Source of the DNA: Saccharomycopsis fibuligera x Saccharomycopsis cf. fibuligera
Taxonomy: Eukaryota > Ascomycota > Saccharomycetes > Ascoideales > Saccharomycopsidaceae
Length of the DNA stretch: 64,000 nucleotides
Assembly (NCBI GenBank): GCA_001936135.1
Contig: CP012817.1
Location: 1,922,001 to 1,986,000 of the forward strand
Reading direction: 5' to 3'
Both the position numbers and the translations under genes were made by a program. The notes under the pieces are model-generated. The model was not told the origin of the DNA, did no database searches, and worked only from the letters and a program-made list of their open reading frames with translations. Below are positions 29,917 to 41,250 of this stretch, one piece after another; position 1 is the first letter of the stretch; each line of letters starts with the position of its first letter.

Positions 29917-32307
29917 TTACTCAATTTTCTTTATATCTCTCAAGTCAGAGTATTTTTCTGGACTCGAATCCAAATCAATCAAGTTATCAACAGATAAGTT
30001 TTTATGTTGAAAATTCGGGTGACCAACAGTTAGCTTTTGTGATTTATTAAAGCTGTCATTGTTGTTCTTTTTATTTTTATCTTCATGCATTGCTCTTTCC
30101 TCTTCAATAGATAGTAATAATCCCTCTTTCACATCGGAATAAAAATTCCAAAGGGATGAAGAAACAGTTTGCAATACTTCGTTTGGATCCTTTGATGATC
30201 TGCTGTAATTTGGGTCGTTATTGTTGATGGAGTGAGTAGAAGTATTTGAACTACCATCTAATGCATTGGCCAAATCCACTATTGGTTTATTAATACCATT
30301 AACTCGCTGCCGATCTTCCAATTGGTTTTTGTTTTTATTGTTGTTATCATTGAATAAGTCTTTAAAGTTTCTGTTAGAATTGCGTTTAGGAAGTATGATT
30401 TTATGATCGCTCAAGTTGATAGATTTTCTATAAGATGGGTTTCTTGAAAGTTTTAATCCGCCACCGGTACTAGAAGCACTATTGTTGTTGCTGCTGCTAG
30501 CAGACGAAGCACCGCTGGCATTTTTAGATAATATTAACGATGATTTTCTTGTAGCTTTTTGTTTGTTTTTGTCTAGTTTTGGTGCTGTTTTGCTTGGAGT
30601 ATTTTGCAAATCAGTACTGAGATCATCATCCCAGTTAAAAAAACTATCATCATCATCATCTAGTAAATTTCCAGTAGAATTATAACTGTTCTTTTTCTTT
30701 GGGGAATGATGAACCTTATCCGGTGACAGTCTATTTCCGTTATTTGTCAAATCTGATGATTGCTGGCCGTTAATGTTATTGCTACTGCTGGCCATTGTAG
30801 TATTGGATATTTTTTCAAATTCTGACTGTAGCATGTTATCGAATTGTGAAAACAAGTTAAGTGGTTTGGAAATACTATCCCACATTGATAATCTTTTATT
30901 TGACGGGCTAGTGTTTTTAGAAGTATTGCCGTTCAAGACATTAGCAGCAGCACTGCCGCCAGTACTTGCGCCTGCTGTATTAGGAGACTTTGTTGAATCA
31001 ACTTCATTGTAAGTGCCAGTAGTTGAGCCCAATAACCCACCAAGAAGACTATTAGTACGATTTCTACTGTTAGCAATACTTGCAGCGGAATGTTGAGGAG
31101 ACGTTCGGCTATTATTTGCATTTTGTTGATGATATCCGCTTTGAGCAAAATTGTGTAACTTGCTGTTTGAGCTTCCCAAATCATTATACAAAGACCTTTG
31201 GACTGCCTGTCTAAGTTCATGCAACTCCTTTTTCTCATGATCTAGAACGTTTTGCAAAGTTTTGATTTCATCTTTCAATTCAACCACTCGCATTTCTTTG
31301 AGAGCGAGTAACCGCAACTTTTCTTTAGTTTCGTCAAGAGGACTAGGAGAAGCAGCTGCGGCCGCAGCAGCAGCAGAAGCGGCAGGTGCCGGATTTCTAT
31401 TGTTTGATTGTGTGCTATCTTGGCTATCGGTTGATTTTGACGCTTGATGCTGTAGTGATCTCATTGACAGCGAGGTAGATAATGATCTACTCAAGTTCGT
31501 GGCTCTTTTACCATGTAGTGCTTGTGTTGCCTGCTGACCTTGTTGAGCTTGTAGTGATTTACTGTAAAATGGGGAAGTTGGGTTGCTGTAGTATAAGCTG
31601 GAGGATCTTTTCAAACTAAGAGATCTAGAGTGTGGCGAAGAAGCAGTAACAGGAAACCCAGTAGACACGACTGGAGAATTACTAGCGCTAATAGAATTTC
31701 TCGTATTGCTATAAACATTTCCGTTGCCGATGGTGCTAGCGCTAAGAGTACTGTTAAATACCGGCGATGGTGCAGTACTCATGCTCCGTCTATGGAACGA
31801 AGCAGACCGCAACGGAGGCGAAGTTATCAGCGAGCCCACCATATCGCCGGCTTCACTGGGGCTATCTGTGATGGTGATCCCCAAATTGAAGCCGCTTCGC
31901 GAGAACTTTCTGCCGTGGTTTGGTTTGGCGTCGGCGTTGGCGTCGGCGTTGGCGTTGGCGCCAGAGCTTTGATTCAAACAATTTTTTAGTGGTGTGAGTT
32001 TGGAGTGGTTAGCGGATGATGTGCTAATCTCTGCCATGCTTTTATGTTGCTGTGAATGTGGTTGCGATATGCTCAAAGAAGGGCTAGCAGATACAGGAGC
32101 ATCTGGGGAGTAATGTTGGCTGTGATGACTTAAACCGTCAACAGCAGCTGTGCCTGGCTTGGAAGTCGGCGAGGAAGCGGAATGGATCTCCTCGCTGCTA
32201 GACTCTGAATCAGAGTGGGGCAACAGAGCGTGGTCGTGGTCGTCCTTGGCGCTCTTATGGGAAAAGATGGAATCTTGGGTAGAGTCTATGGATGGGTGAG
32301 AGGGCAT
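29917..32307 (-). CDS. TDA11: TDA11-like coiled-coil protein
   Basis: 796-aa, mostly disordered Ser/Asn-rich protein. A short conserved-looking coiled coil lies around residues 325-370 (ETKEKLRLLALKEMRVVELKD, then LDHEKKELHELRQAVQRSL). Short sequence islands include FSRSGFNLGITITDSPSEAG, MWDSISKPLNLFSQFDNML and LWNFYSDVKEGLL. This pattern matches the fungal family named for S. cerevisiae Tda11 (topoisomerase I damage affected), whose molecular role is unknown. Many SP/TP and RxxS sites suggest phosphorylation control. The ATG at 32307 starts MPSHPSIDS. It has Ala-Asn/Ala-Asp hexamer repeats (31925-31960) and a poly-Ala run near 31370. It shares a 391-bp divergent promoter with RAD14. Family assignment is from memory of its layout, so moderate. 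Confidence 0.6.
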   Translation of the reverse strand: MPSHPSIDSTQDSIFSHKSAKDDHDHALLPHSDSESSSEEIHSASSPTSKPGTAAVDGLSHHSQHYSPDAPVSASPSLSISQPHSQQHKSMAEISTSSANHSKLTPLKNCLNQSSGANANADANADAKPNHGRKFSRSGFNLGITITDSPSEAGDMVGSLITSPPLRSASFHRRSMSTAPSPVFNSTLSASTIGNGNVYSNTRNSISASNSPVVSTGFPVTASSPHSRSLSLKRSSSLYYSNPTSPFYSKSLQAQQGQQATQALHGKRATNLSRSLSTSLSMRSLQHQASKSTDSQDSTQSNNRNPAPAASAAAAAAAASPSPLDETKEKLRLLALKEMRVVELKDEIKTLQNVLDHEKKELHELRQAVQRSLYNDLGSSNSKLHNFAQSGYHQQNANNSRTSPQHSAASIANSRNRTNSLLGGLLGSTTGTYNEVDSTKSPNTAGASTGGSAAANVLNGNTSKNTSPSNKRLSMWDSISKPLNLFSQFDNMLQSEFEKISNTTMASSSNNINGQQSSDLTNNGNRLSPDKVHHSPKKKNSYNSTGNLLDDDDDSFFNWDDDLSTDLQNTPSKTAPKLDKNKQKATRKSSLILSKNASGASSASSSNNNSASSTGGGLKLSRNPSYRKSINLSDHKIILPKRNSNRNFKDLFNDNNNKNKNQLEDRQRVNGINKPIVDLANALDGSSNTSTHSINNNDPNYSRSSKDPNEVLQTVSSSLWNFYSDVKEGLLLSIEEERAMHEDKNKKNNNDSFNKSQKLTVGHPNFQHKNLSVDNLIDLDSSPEKYSDLRDIKKIE
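31925..31960. repeat. Coding hexanucleotide array (TTGGCG/TCGGCG), 6 copies
   Basis: Six tandem hexamers in the TDA11-like gene, encoding alternating Ala-Asn and Ala-Asp on the minus strand. Same repeat class as the non-coding GCCAAC array at 11099. Confidence 0.9.
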
Positions 32308-32698
32308 GCTGTGGTTAGTGTTGGTTGCACTGTTTTAGCAGACTTGTAGATTGGTGTTAGAGGAGCAGAAGGAGAGGTATAATTCTGGCGTTAATGCAGA
32401 TGCTGAGGTTGGTGATTGAGATTGTGTGGCCATAACAAATTCTGAGGCGAAATCCGCTGCTGCCGCCAGCTACGTTGTCCTGCATGATCACACAGGGCGT
32501 GCCTTTCTGGGTCATGTGACCTCGTTTAGATATGGTCAGCTGAGCAGTCAAGTGATTTTTTTTTTCTTTTTTGATGCGATGATCTTCGCTCGTTTGACAG
32601 AATCAGTAATCTGGTCAACGAGCAGAATCAGTGAAAAGAATAACTGATCTGGTATTCAAATCCGATAAACTGGCAACTTGAAAAATCTATCTTCAACA
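32308..32698. other. Divergent promoter TDA11-like/RAD14
   Basis: 391 bp between divergent starts. Mildly GC-rich in the middle (32445-32530), T-run at 32557-32575. No specific element recognised. Confidence 0.6.
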
Positions 32699-33709
32699 AT
32701 GAACAAAGTGTCTAAGCTTACTGCCGAGCAAAAACGCAAGAAGCTTGAGGCCAACCGCGCAAAAGCTCTTCAGCGCAAGCAGCAGCTTATAAGAGGCACC
32801 AGCGGCGGCAGCAGCACCAGCGGCGGATTGCCACTACCAAATACCACTTCAACTGGTGACCCCAAAGCAACCAGCTACAGTAACAACAACAAACCTTCAA
32901 ATGCTGCTCTAGATAGCAGAAATGCTCAAGACGCCAAGAGCGCGCAGGAAAACAAAAAGACGAAATATAAGTATCGCAACATGATCAAGAAAAGCGACTA
33001 TATTCAGTATGACATCGCTAACACCGAGGACTTGAAGGGCGGTTACTTGCTTGAACCACTGCGCAACGACAGTAATGGCGAGAAAAACACGCTTGAAGAT
33101 TGGAAAGAGAAAGAAAGAAGGAAACAGGAACTTATTGTCAAAGACCCTCCGCCTCCCGTAGACATCCGGAATGCTCCCAAATGCTACGAGTGCAATACTA
33201 TTGACATTAATCAGCAATTCTACACAGTTTATGGCTGCAGAGTATGCAACAAGTGCAAGGAGAAATTTCCAGAAAAGTATTCTCTATTAACCAAGACTGA
33301 ATGCAAACAAGATTACTTCTTAACGGAGCCTGAATTAATGGATACAACCATTTTCAACAAGATTGAAAAGCCTAATCCGCATCATAATTTTTCCCGAATG
33401 CAGCTATATTTACGTTATCAAATTGAAGAATTTGCTTTTAAAAAATGGGGAGGAGCAGACGGGCTAGACGCAGAGTGGCTAAGAAGACAGCAGCAAAAGA
33501 TGGATCGCAAGAATAAGCGATTTGAGACGAAATTACAAGAAATGAAGATGAGAACAAGAGCTGAAGAATATACGCGAAAATTGAGGGAAAAGGCAAACGA
33601 TGGTTATGGTCATGTTCATGACTGGTCAGCGCCTTTACAAATGGAAGGAGCTGTGGTCAAAAGACGATGTATTGATTGCGGTTTGGAAACCGAGGAAATT
33701 TCATTCTAG
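32699..33709 (+). CDS. RAD14: Nucleotide excision repair protein Rad14 (XPA homologue)
   Basis: Rad14 verifies DNA lesions and assembles the excision-repair complex with Rad1-Rad10 and RPA. The 336-aa product begins at ATG 32699 (MNKVSKLTAEQ). The seven extra upstream codons start at TTG and were dropped. A basic N-terminal helix leads to a zinc finger with spacing C-x2-C-x17-C-x2-C (CYEC ... CNKC, about residues 160-185), identical to XPA. The XPA C-terminal DNA-binding domain follows: KTECKQDYFLTEPELMD, NPHHNFSRMQLYLRYQIEEFA, WGGADGLDAEWLRRQQ. The end has a CIDCG-type pair preceded by H-x-H (HVHDW ... RRCIDCG), probably a second small metal site seen in yeast Rad14. No in-frame CTG codon was found. 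Confidence 0.97.
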   Translation: MNKVSKLTAEQKRKKLEANRAKALQRKQQLIRGTSGGSSTSGGLPLPNTTSTGDPKATSYSNNNKPSNAALDSRNAQDAKSAQENKKTKYKYRNMIKKSDYIQYDIANTEDLKGGYLLEPLRNDSNGEKNTLEDWKEKERRKQELIVKDPPPPVDIRNAPKCYECNTIDINQQFYTVYGCRVCNKCKEKFPEKYSLLTKTECKQDYFLTEPELMDTTIFNKIEKPNPHHNFSRMQLYLRYQIEEFAFKKWGGADGLDAEWLRRQQQKMDRKNKRFETKLQEMKMRTRAEEYTRKLREKANDGYGHVHDWSAPLQMEGAVVKRRCIDCGLETEEISF

Positions 33710-33968
33710 TTTAATTTTTTATTTCTGTTGTACCATATTATTATTGTTAGGTTTTTTGCTTTTTGCTTTTTCTTTTTGTTTTTGTTTTTTAACAGTTATT
33801 GCATTTATTTTCAAGCCATATCGTTTCGTTTACTTTCATCCTATACTACTTCATGCTATTCACATCATGCCGCTTCATTTATGAATGGTTATTTTAGCAT
33901 GTGCTATAAGCATAAGTATTGTTTTGCTTCGCTCCAACTCACCTTGTAGCCCCTTGCATAAGGGCCCC

Positions 33969-35054
33969 TTATATCTTTGCATTGCTATTGTAGATCTTGG
34001 TCAACCGGTCAAATTCCTCTGCTGGCAACGTATCACCAAAAGATGTCTTCTTATCGCCGTTAATAATCTTCACCTCAAAATCGCTTCTTTTCCCAGGTTG
34101 CAATTGTCCACCCTTGACATTCAATGAGTACAATAATTCTTCTTCTCCAATAGCTGCTTTGTCATTCCAATACAGGGGTCCTTCATATGTTATCAGAGCA
34201 AGCTCATGTAAAATGTTTGCTGTTAGTCCCCAGACGTTTCTTACCGGCACGGGAGTTTGTTCTGGCTGTTTGACTGCTTCTTCACGCGCTTGATTTAAAG
34301 ATGATCGTTTATCGTTTATATTGAAACTTTCCCCGTCATCTGATGACAAGTCATCAATTTCATTAAGCCAATCCACTTCATGCTGTTCATTCGTCGCAGG
34401 AAACAAAAACGATCGATATTGCCATTTGATTCCTGCCCAATTAGTGCTGATAGTTTTCTTTTCCACCAACTCCTTTGGCTTTGGCTGAAATTCATCGTCG
34501 TTGGCAATCTTTCTAGCTTTGCGTTGATCGATGAATTCCCTCAACGGCACAGAAAACACGCTACTACTTTCACCGGGATTCAAAGTCAACTTCAAGGCTT
34601 TATTCAAGATATTATAATCGCTGCTCCCATCACTCAAATCACTGGATTTCAAGATCCCAACACACGGTCTAACCGCAAGCAAAGTTCTAGCCAAAAAGCA
34701 AGGCAATGTGGCAAGTTTTTCAATTTGAAGCCCCATTAGTCTGAGTTGTTCATTACTCAGCGGTAATCCAATTTCTTCAAAAGATTCTCTCCTGGCTGTT
34801 TCCCATTCCGTTTCTAGCCCATTGTCTGCCTTGCCACCTGGAAACGAAATGTGGCCGCTGAAGTTACGCAAGTTTCTGGACCGTTTGGTTAAAATCACTC
34901 TAAGCTCGCCATATTTGCCCATGAATAGGAGCACGAGCACAGCGGAGCGCCGAGCGATGGGGAGCTTGTGCCATACGGAAGTGGTGGAATTGTTACTGAA
35001 GTATTTTGGTTGATAGTTTTTGATATTGTCAAGGTACTTTATCTCTGATGTCAT
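33969..35054 (-). CDS. PCD1: Coenzyme A diphosphatase, nudix hydrolase (Pcd1)
   Basis: 361-aa nudix enzyme that splits (oxidised) CoA to phosphopantetheine and 3',5'-ADP; in S. cerevisiae it is peroxisomal. The CoA-specific signature [20 protein letters not shown] is complete (LLTxRS-x3-R-x3-G-x3-FPGG type) and runs into the nudix box, ending RESFEEIGL. The central acidic insert (about 240-275, [13 protein letters not shown]) is not part of the core. A second conserved block, [13 protein letters not shown], closes the domain. The C-terminus ends AKI, a weak PTS1-like tripeptide, so peroxisomal location is possible but not proven by sequence. The ATG at 35054 is clear. CRD1 lies 275 bp upstream on the same strand. 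It converges with RAD14 (259-bp spacer). Confidence 0.92.
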   Translation of the reverse strand: MTSEIKYLDNIKNYQPKYFSNNSTTSVWHKLPIARRSAVLVLLFMGKYGELRVILTKRSRNLRNFSGHISFPGGKADNGLETEWETARRESFEEIGLPLSNEQLRLMGLQIEKLATLPCFLARTLLAVRPCVGILKSSDLSDGSSDYNILNKALKLTLNPGESSSVFSVPLREFIDQRKARKIANDDEFQPKPKELVEKKTISTNWAGIKWQYRSFLFPATNEQHEVDWLNEIDDLSSDDGESFNINDKRSSLNQAREEAVKQPEQTPVPVRNVWGLTANILHELALITYEGPLYWNDKAAIGEEELLYSLNVKGGQLQPGKRSDFEVKIINGDKKTSFGDTLPAEEFDRLTKIYNSNAKI

Positions 35055-35329
35055 TATGGCTTATATCGATTGGTTGATATCTATAAATGATTGTTTGACG
35101 TCGAGGAGGCAAAAGGATGAGAAGACATCTTTGAGATTAAACGTTTTTTGTTTTTCGTGGCATCGCGCGAAGGTAAACAAAACAGAGGGGGCACACCGGG
35201 AGTCACTCGCTCGAGAGTCATTACTGATCTACAATACAGCGAACTGAGGAATATGAAATCGTGAATTGATATCATCATGCCATATATGCTACATGCTATG
35301 CGCTATATACAACCTATCTGTCCCTGGCT

Positions 35330-36409
35330 TTATTTAATGGCCTTGACTGCGTTTGTGCTCACTAGGTAAGATCCACCGCCCAAGACAGTAGTAAGCCCGA
35401 CAAAGTAACCGTACCACTCAAACGCCACATTGAACAACCCAAGCATATCACCGGTCATCAAGGGACAAATCACAGGCTTAAAGATAGTGATTGTGATGTA
35501 AACCATTTGGAACCCCGTGTTGAATTTGGAAATCGTTGTTGGAGTAACTTTGACACTTGGAATACTGAAATCCCAGTAACGCCAAAACGTTTTTGGCGCT
35601 GGTAATGTTCTATAACGAATGAAAATTGCTAATAGGCCCATGAATATGTCTTTGCCAAGGATTAAGCCGGCCAAATATAGAGGAAACTCATTGGATAATG
35701 CAAGACTGGCAGTAGTGATGATCATGAGAAGTTTGTCTGCCATTGGATCAATGATACTGCCAACAATAGTTTTCAAATTATATTTACGGGCAATCATCCC
35801 ATCAATGAAGTCAGTGACGCAAGAGTAAATGAAAAGCGGCAAAGCAATGGAAATCTGATTCTTCATGATAAAGTACCCAATTGCTGGTGCGGCGACAAGT
35901 CGCGTTAGTGTGAGGAAATTGGGAACAGTGTAAATGTTTTCATGTTTCGGAATGATCTTCTTTATTGGTTCAGTAATGATTTTTTTTTGTAGATCTTTGG
36001 ATTTTTCATAGATGGCTTGGACGTTTTTGGATTGTTGTGCAGAACTCACCATCTGAGCGGTCTTTTTCTTGAGCTTTTGTGCGTATATTTGGGATGTGGT
36101 TTTTATTGGTTGTTGCTTATCTTGCTCCAGGAAATTACTCTTGCTAGACTCATTAGCACCCTTGTTGCTGTTATTACTATTATTCTGTATCCAGGTACGC
36201 AAACCGCCACTAAAGTATCTTGTCGCTGTTTTGAACAGAGGCTTGGTGACATTATATTTGCTGTAATGGCCATCGTTGACCAACCCCACAGGATACCGTG
36301 AAGTGGTGAAATGTCGCTGGAATTCGTTGAAGCATCGTTGCGAACTGAGCCTGCTTATGCTAGTGCAAAAAGCACTAAGCTGAATTTTCAAAGAAATTAC
36401 CTGACGCAT
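35330..36409 (-). CDS. CRD1: Cardiolipin synthase Crd1 (mitochondrial)
   Basis: Inner-membrane enzyme joining CDP-diacylglycerol and phosphatidylglycerol into cardiolipin. The 359-aa protein starts with an Arg/Ser-rich, acid-poor presequence (MRQVISLKIQLSAF ...) fitting mitochondrial import. After a basic linker with a coiled region, the CDP-alcohol phosphatidyltransferase motif is perfect: DFIDGMIAR followed by VGSIIDPMADK (D-x2-DG-x2-AR-x8-G-x3-D-x3-D). NFLTLTRL before it is the typical start of the catalytic domain. Several membrane spans follow, including PLYLAGLILGKDIFMGLLAIF. The ATG at 36409 is the first in frame. Confidence 0.95.
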   Translation of the reverse strand: MRQVISLKIQLSAFCTSISRLSSQRCFNEFQRHFTTSRYPVGLVNDGHYSKYNVTKPLFKTATRYFSGGLRTWIQNNSNNSNKGANESSKSNFLEQDKQQPIKTTSQIYAQKLKKKTAQMVSSAQQSKNVQAIYEKSKDLQKKIITEPIKKIIPKHENIYTVPNFLTLTRLVAAPAIGYFIMKNQISIALPLFIYSCVTDFIDGMIARKYNLKTIVGSIIDPMADKLLMIITTASLALSNEFPLYLAGLILGKDIFMGLLAIFIRYRTLPAPKTFWRYWDFSIPSVKVTPTTISKFNTGFQMVYITITIFKPVICPLMTGDMLGLFNVAFEWYGYFVGLTTVLGGGSYLVSTNAVKAIK

Positions 36410-38200
36410 TGGTGGCCCAGTAGTTGTTATTCTGAAGTTTGTGTTTTTTTTTCTGTCTTGAGGCGTACCACTGGGGTTGGTTGTCTTCTGGCGCAGTCCA
36501 ATTCAAACCTTGAAGCTGATTGCTGAAAAAAAAAAATGCTTTTTACTTTGGTGTTTGTTTCTGGTTTTTGAAGTTCCGCTTTGGTTTTTTCAGTGCTCAG
36601 CCGGAGATCTCGAGAGCCGAATTTCTTCATTTGATCCGCTCCGCGTTATTTGGAATAAATGCTAAATGGGATCTTTACAGAACTACAGCATATTTAGCTA
36701 GGCTCGAAACTAAACTTTTGGGAATGCTCACTATTATATTAAAGCCCGAATCAAGATAGTTCAACTCTGTTGACTTCTAAAGCTTCTTAATTCTTTTCTT
36801 GCCAGTATAACACAATCACAAATCTCTCGAACCTGTTCGTAAACAATAATTTGTTTGAGCTTTCTACCTTTTTATTTGAGTAGAGAATTTTTTTGTTTGG
36901 ACAAATCAAACAAATTATGCATCTCAGAATCCCATAAATTACAATGAGCAAAAAGCTCGTTTAGTTTAGGTAAGTGCTTTCTGCTAGAACTTCATATTTC
37001 TGCCAAACTCTGTGTTTTCAGCAATATATTCAAACCCTATTCCAATTCTATCAACACAAAGCAACCCAGCTAAAAGTAGTTGAGATTTTCGATAATCAAC
37101 AACTGTTCGTGTGTCTCCAGCAAATGCCATAGTTTGAGTATCAATGGGTTTTAATTCACTAAACGCAGCAAGCCTTCACAAACATCCGCTTTGAATAGTC
37201 AGTCAAATACTCAATTTTTCTTAAAAATACGTAAAATTGCAAGTCATTGCTAATTTAATCGATTTTAAAATCACCGAGTCTTGTAAGTGCTGGATATGCT
37301 GCTTGATTAGCGGAAGTTCATGACAATCAGCCAATAAATGGTTATTCCCTTCCCATCCATGTAGGCTATTCATTTTAATATCTATATAACGCTGTTTTTT
37401 TTCTTCCAATGAGCGTGAGCACCATTTTCATCATAATCAGCAACATTTAAGAGACGTAACTTTTTGGCTATTTCGGAATCCGCGTGAGCAAATAAAGATT
37501 CACTTCATCTCTTCTAATAGTTAAAAAGGAACGATACTAGTTAAAGAAGAAAAGATTAAAAGCGGAAGTGTGATAGCAAAAGTCGAAATGAAACAGTAAA
37601 AGTTGAATTGAAGCTCGAAAAACAAATAAACAATACAATACAAGAGTATATCGACAAAACGCCTTCAAAGTTAATTATTATGCCACAATGTCACGCAACC
37701 AAGATCAAAATCTTGGGCTTTGAGTCTTTGACATGCATCGTGCGATAAAAGTATAAAAAAAAAAAAAAGAAACAAATTTGTCAATTTGACACAGCGCAGA
37801 AAGATTAATATACGCAAAACAAGATAACTACAAAAGCCAATTTTGTAGTTTTCAATATTCTTTGTTTTATCTGCATTTATATCATTGTAGTCTAAAGTGA
37901 GGTATTTGCAGAATAGTTGCCTCAAGCTTAAGCACCTATTCTATGTTGCATTCCAAGGTTTGAATGTATACTTTTTATGGTTTTTATGCACTGATCGAAA
38001 AATGCACCAGATTTTCATGATAATTGAAAACTGCTGTTCTACATGAGGTTACATAATGAAGCAGACAATTGTAGCATGACATGATTAACAATATATAAGA
38101 AAAGTTTAAATTAAATAATTAAGCAAAATTAGAAAAAACCGTTATGAAGAAAATAACTTAAATACGCCGTCGTTTTTCGTTAGTAGTTTTTTTTAACTCC
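36410..38200. other. Intergenic region between CCT4 3' end and CRD1 start
   Basis: 1.8 kb. The left part should hold the CRD1 promoter. Nothing recognisable elsewhere: no tRNA box pair, no coding frame with sensible composition, only AT-rich sequence with short A/T runs (36529-36537, 37755-37768). The reason for such a long spacer between same-strand genes is not visible. Confidence 0.55.
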
Positions 38201-39805
38201 TCATCTTGCAAAAGTAATGTCATCAATTCTCAAAATGGATTTAACACACTCGCTAGCAAGAGTAATGGCGCTAATGTTGACCAACACTGGTTGCAACACA
38301 TTTTCAGTATATGTGTTACTAGCAGCTGATCTTCTAACAGAAATACCAGCATATTTTTCTCCATTTTCGTGCTTGTTTCTTAATTCTGTCACCACCTTGA
38401 TACTGTTCAAACCAGCATTTTCGGCTAATATAACTGGTATGATTTCCAAAGCTTCAGCAAATTCTTTAAAGCAGAAAGATTCAGTACCGGACAACTCTCT
38501 AGATTTCTTTAATAATTGTCTAGAAACTTCAATTTCTGGAGCACCACCACCGGCAATTAAACCCCTTTCCTTGACCAAACAACGTATGACACAAAGTGCA
38601 TCATGAATGGATCTTTCAGTTTCATCCAACACCAAATTGTTAGCGCCTCTTACTATCACCGACACCGTTGGTTGAACTATGTTTTTTATTCCAGTGATCT
38701 TGACAATCTTGGAGCCATTAGACTCAGTTTCTTCTATTAAATCAGCTTGACCCAATTTGTCTTCGGTGAAAGAATCAATGTCAGCAATTGGTTTGCATCC
38801 CAATGATTTGGCAATAAATTCAACTTCATCTCTTTCAATATCTTTGATAACAAGAATATTCAATCTTGACAAGAAATGTAAAGCCAAATCATTAACCGCA
38901 TCCCTCAAAATGGATTTTTGAATCAATATAACATTGCATTTGGCTTTTTTAATTTTTTTGCACATATTCAACAAGTATGCTCTTTCTTCTTTCAATATCT
39001 TATCCATTTGTCTGTAATCATTGATAACAATGTTGTTTTCCATGTCTGGCTTTGGTGGAGATAATTGAAATTGGATCAAACCAATCTTGGCTTTTTCGAC
39101 TCTAATTGGACCGCCGGCTGATTTAATAACGTTTTGATTCAACACAATTCCGTCGATCAATTGAGTATCATCGATGGTGCCGCCCAATTTCTTAATAATT
39201 CTAATATCGTTCAAATCAACCACATTTGGCTTGTTCACTGAATCATGAATCCTCAACACAGAATCAACACTCAATGGCGCCAACAAATTGGAATGTTGTG
39301 ATACAATCTTAGAAGACAATGAAGTAGAGGCAGCTTTGATCAATGCTTCACGATCTTCCAATGAAATCTTTTGAGCCATTTCTTGCAAAATCAATACTGC
39401 TTCGCCAGCAGCTCTTTGGAAAGATTCGGCAATAATGGTTGGATGAATACCCTTTTTCAACAATTTTTCAGCAGCGCCTAATAATGCCCCAGTTAAAACA
39501 ACAACTGAAGTAGTTCCATCACCGGCTTCCACATCTTGAGCTTGAGAAACATCAACAAGCATTTTAGCTGCTGGATGTAAAACTGCCATGTGTTTCAAAA
39601 TAGTATGTCCATCATTAGAAATGATAATTTGCCCTTTGCCGGTTTTGATCATCTTATCCATCCCTTTTGGCCCAAGAGAAGTTTTAATCGCATCTGCCAC
39701 GGCTCTAGCTGCCAAAATGTTGGAGTTTCTCACTTCTTGTGGCTTTTCCTTGTCCTTGAATGTTGCATTGGATGGTAAGGCCTTTGATGCTGCTTTTGGT
39801 GCCAT
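38201..39805 (-). CDS. CCT4: Chaperonin TRiC/CCT subunit delta (Cct4)
   Basis: One of eight subunits of the cytosolic chaperonin that folds actin, tubulin and WD40 proteins with ATP. The 534-aa length is standard. The N-terminus ([16 protein letters not shown]) is diagnostic for the delta subunit. The nucleotide-binding motifs are intact: [21 protein letters not shown] and GDGTTSVV (residues 95-102). In the second half, [13 protein letters not shown] precedes the ATP-site residues near the end ([13 protein letters not shown]). The start [16 protein letters not shown] adds a few residues compared with S. cerevisiae. No oddities. Confidence 0.97.
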   Translation of the reverse strand: MAPKAASKALPSNATFKDKEKPQEVRNSNILAARAVADAIKTSLGPKGMDKMIKTGKGQIIISNDGHTILKHMAVLHPAAKMLVDVSQAQDVEAGDGTTSVVVLTGALLGAAEKLLKKGIHPTIIAESFQRAAGEAVLILQEMAQKISLEDREALIKAASTSLSSKIVSQHSNLLAPLSVDSVLRIHDSVNKPNVVDLNDIRIIKKLGGTIDDTQLIDGIVLNQNVIKSAGGPIRVEKAKIGLIQFQLSPPKPDMENNIVINDYRQMDKILKEERAYLLNMCKKIKKAKCNVILIQKSILRDAVNDLALHFLSRLNILVIKDIERDEVEFIAKSLGCKPIADIDSFTEDKLGQADLIEETESNGSKIVKITGIKNIVQPTVSVIVRGANNLVLDETERSIHDALCVIRCLVKERGLIAGGGAPEIEVSRQLLKKSRELSGTESFCFKEFAEALEIIPVILAENAGLNSIKVVTELRNKHENGEKYAGISVRRSAASNTYTENVLQPVLVNISAITLASECVKSILRIDDITFAR

Positions 39806-41250
39806 TTTGCTTGAAATTTGTTTATACTTTGGAACGGTATCTACAGTATGATAAACAGTATTGAAACAAAAAGCTTGAGGCCACTCTATCTGTTATTACT
39901 GGATTCCTACTTATTTACTAATTCGTCGCCCTAATATTTTTTTCTTTGATCTTCAACATTTTTTCCAGTGGCAGAATGTGAGTACCCGGCTAACATTGAA
40001 AACTACATATACGGGTAATCAATGTTTTGGTAAAGGTACAACATGCATCCGAATATATTCTTCACAATGTTACTCAAAGCGTCAAAAATTTACAAATAAA
40101 TGGAGTTTATGAGAGGTGCAATTTACAGTGAAGGCAATAAAATTCCTTTAGCTAGCAAATACCTCATAAACCCGCCCTTTCCGTAACAGTAACTTTTTCT
40201 GGACATATGCTTCTCATCTGTTAGTAGTATTTCCTGGCCTGATAAAAGGCAAATCAATTATATATGGCAATTAAAAATTAATGTTCATTTTCAAATTCGA
40301 CAACTACTTTTTATTAATGTTTATTGCTCTGGGCAAAGTGCCACCATTCAGAAAGAACCTTAATGTTGGAAAGTGTAGCATGCAAATTTACTGTCATCAA
40401 GCTCGTGAAGAAATCTAAAGGAATTAAGAACCAATTCAGTTAAAGAAGACAGCTATTTGAAAATTAACTAAGCTTGGCTCCACCAGGCCAATCAAAAAAT
40501 TGAGAGCCGGTAAGACCTTGCCGTCGGTCTACATTACTAAAACAATGGCAGTTTTCAAAAACCAATAAACTGATGATGGGTAATTTTGTATCAAAATGAC
40601 GAGAAGCAACGACGTTTTTTAAAGGTATGTTATATAGTATTTTAGCCGCACCAGATCCAGATTAAACAGCCTCCAATACTTTCTATTTGCTGCAGATCAT
40701 AAAAAGTATCACAACAGGGAAAGGCGGTGAGACAATAGCTTTTTCTGAGCACTTATTTTCTGTGCTTCCCGTTATTGATGGAAGTTTGATTAAAGTACAA
40801 AGTTGTAGTGGTAGTAAATCCCAATATGGAAAGATGATTGTGAAAATTGACAAATAGATAACTTCTCATATATAAGCATTTCGTGCCATATGTTACCTTT
40901 TCGTAGATCTTTGATCTTCACTCGCGTACGTTGATGATTACACTATGAGTCATTAACTAAAAAATGAAAAGAATATAGATAAAAATAGATGCATGGCAAT
41001 TTGTAAGCGGTAATACTGCAACTAAAGCGCAACAAACGATTTATAACAAATCACAGTAACCGAAATTTAGCACATTCCCACATACATATGCTACAATCAG
41101 TACCATGTGTCTCAATTAAGTACTCTTGAGTTGTCCTAGATAGTTAAACTTGTTCGGTATTTAGACTAAAAATCTTAAGTCACAAAGAAAAATAGTATAA
41201 ATCAACTTTCTCTATTAGAACTAGTTATTTGTTTACTTACACAGCCATAT
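39806..41250. other. Intergenic region between HBS1 3' end and CCT4 start
   Basis: 1.45 kb on the CCT4 promoter side. AT-rich with no coding frame, tRNA or repeat recognised. The CCT4 promoter is presumably within 39806-40300. Confidence 0.55.

Noticed and set aside
29958-29975. tRNA-like B-box resemblance (actcgaatcc)
   Set aside because: It lies inside the TDA11-like coding sequence and no A-box or cloverleaf accompanies it. No tRNA was found elsewhere by eye.
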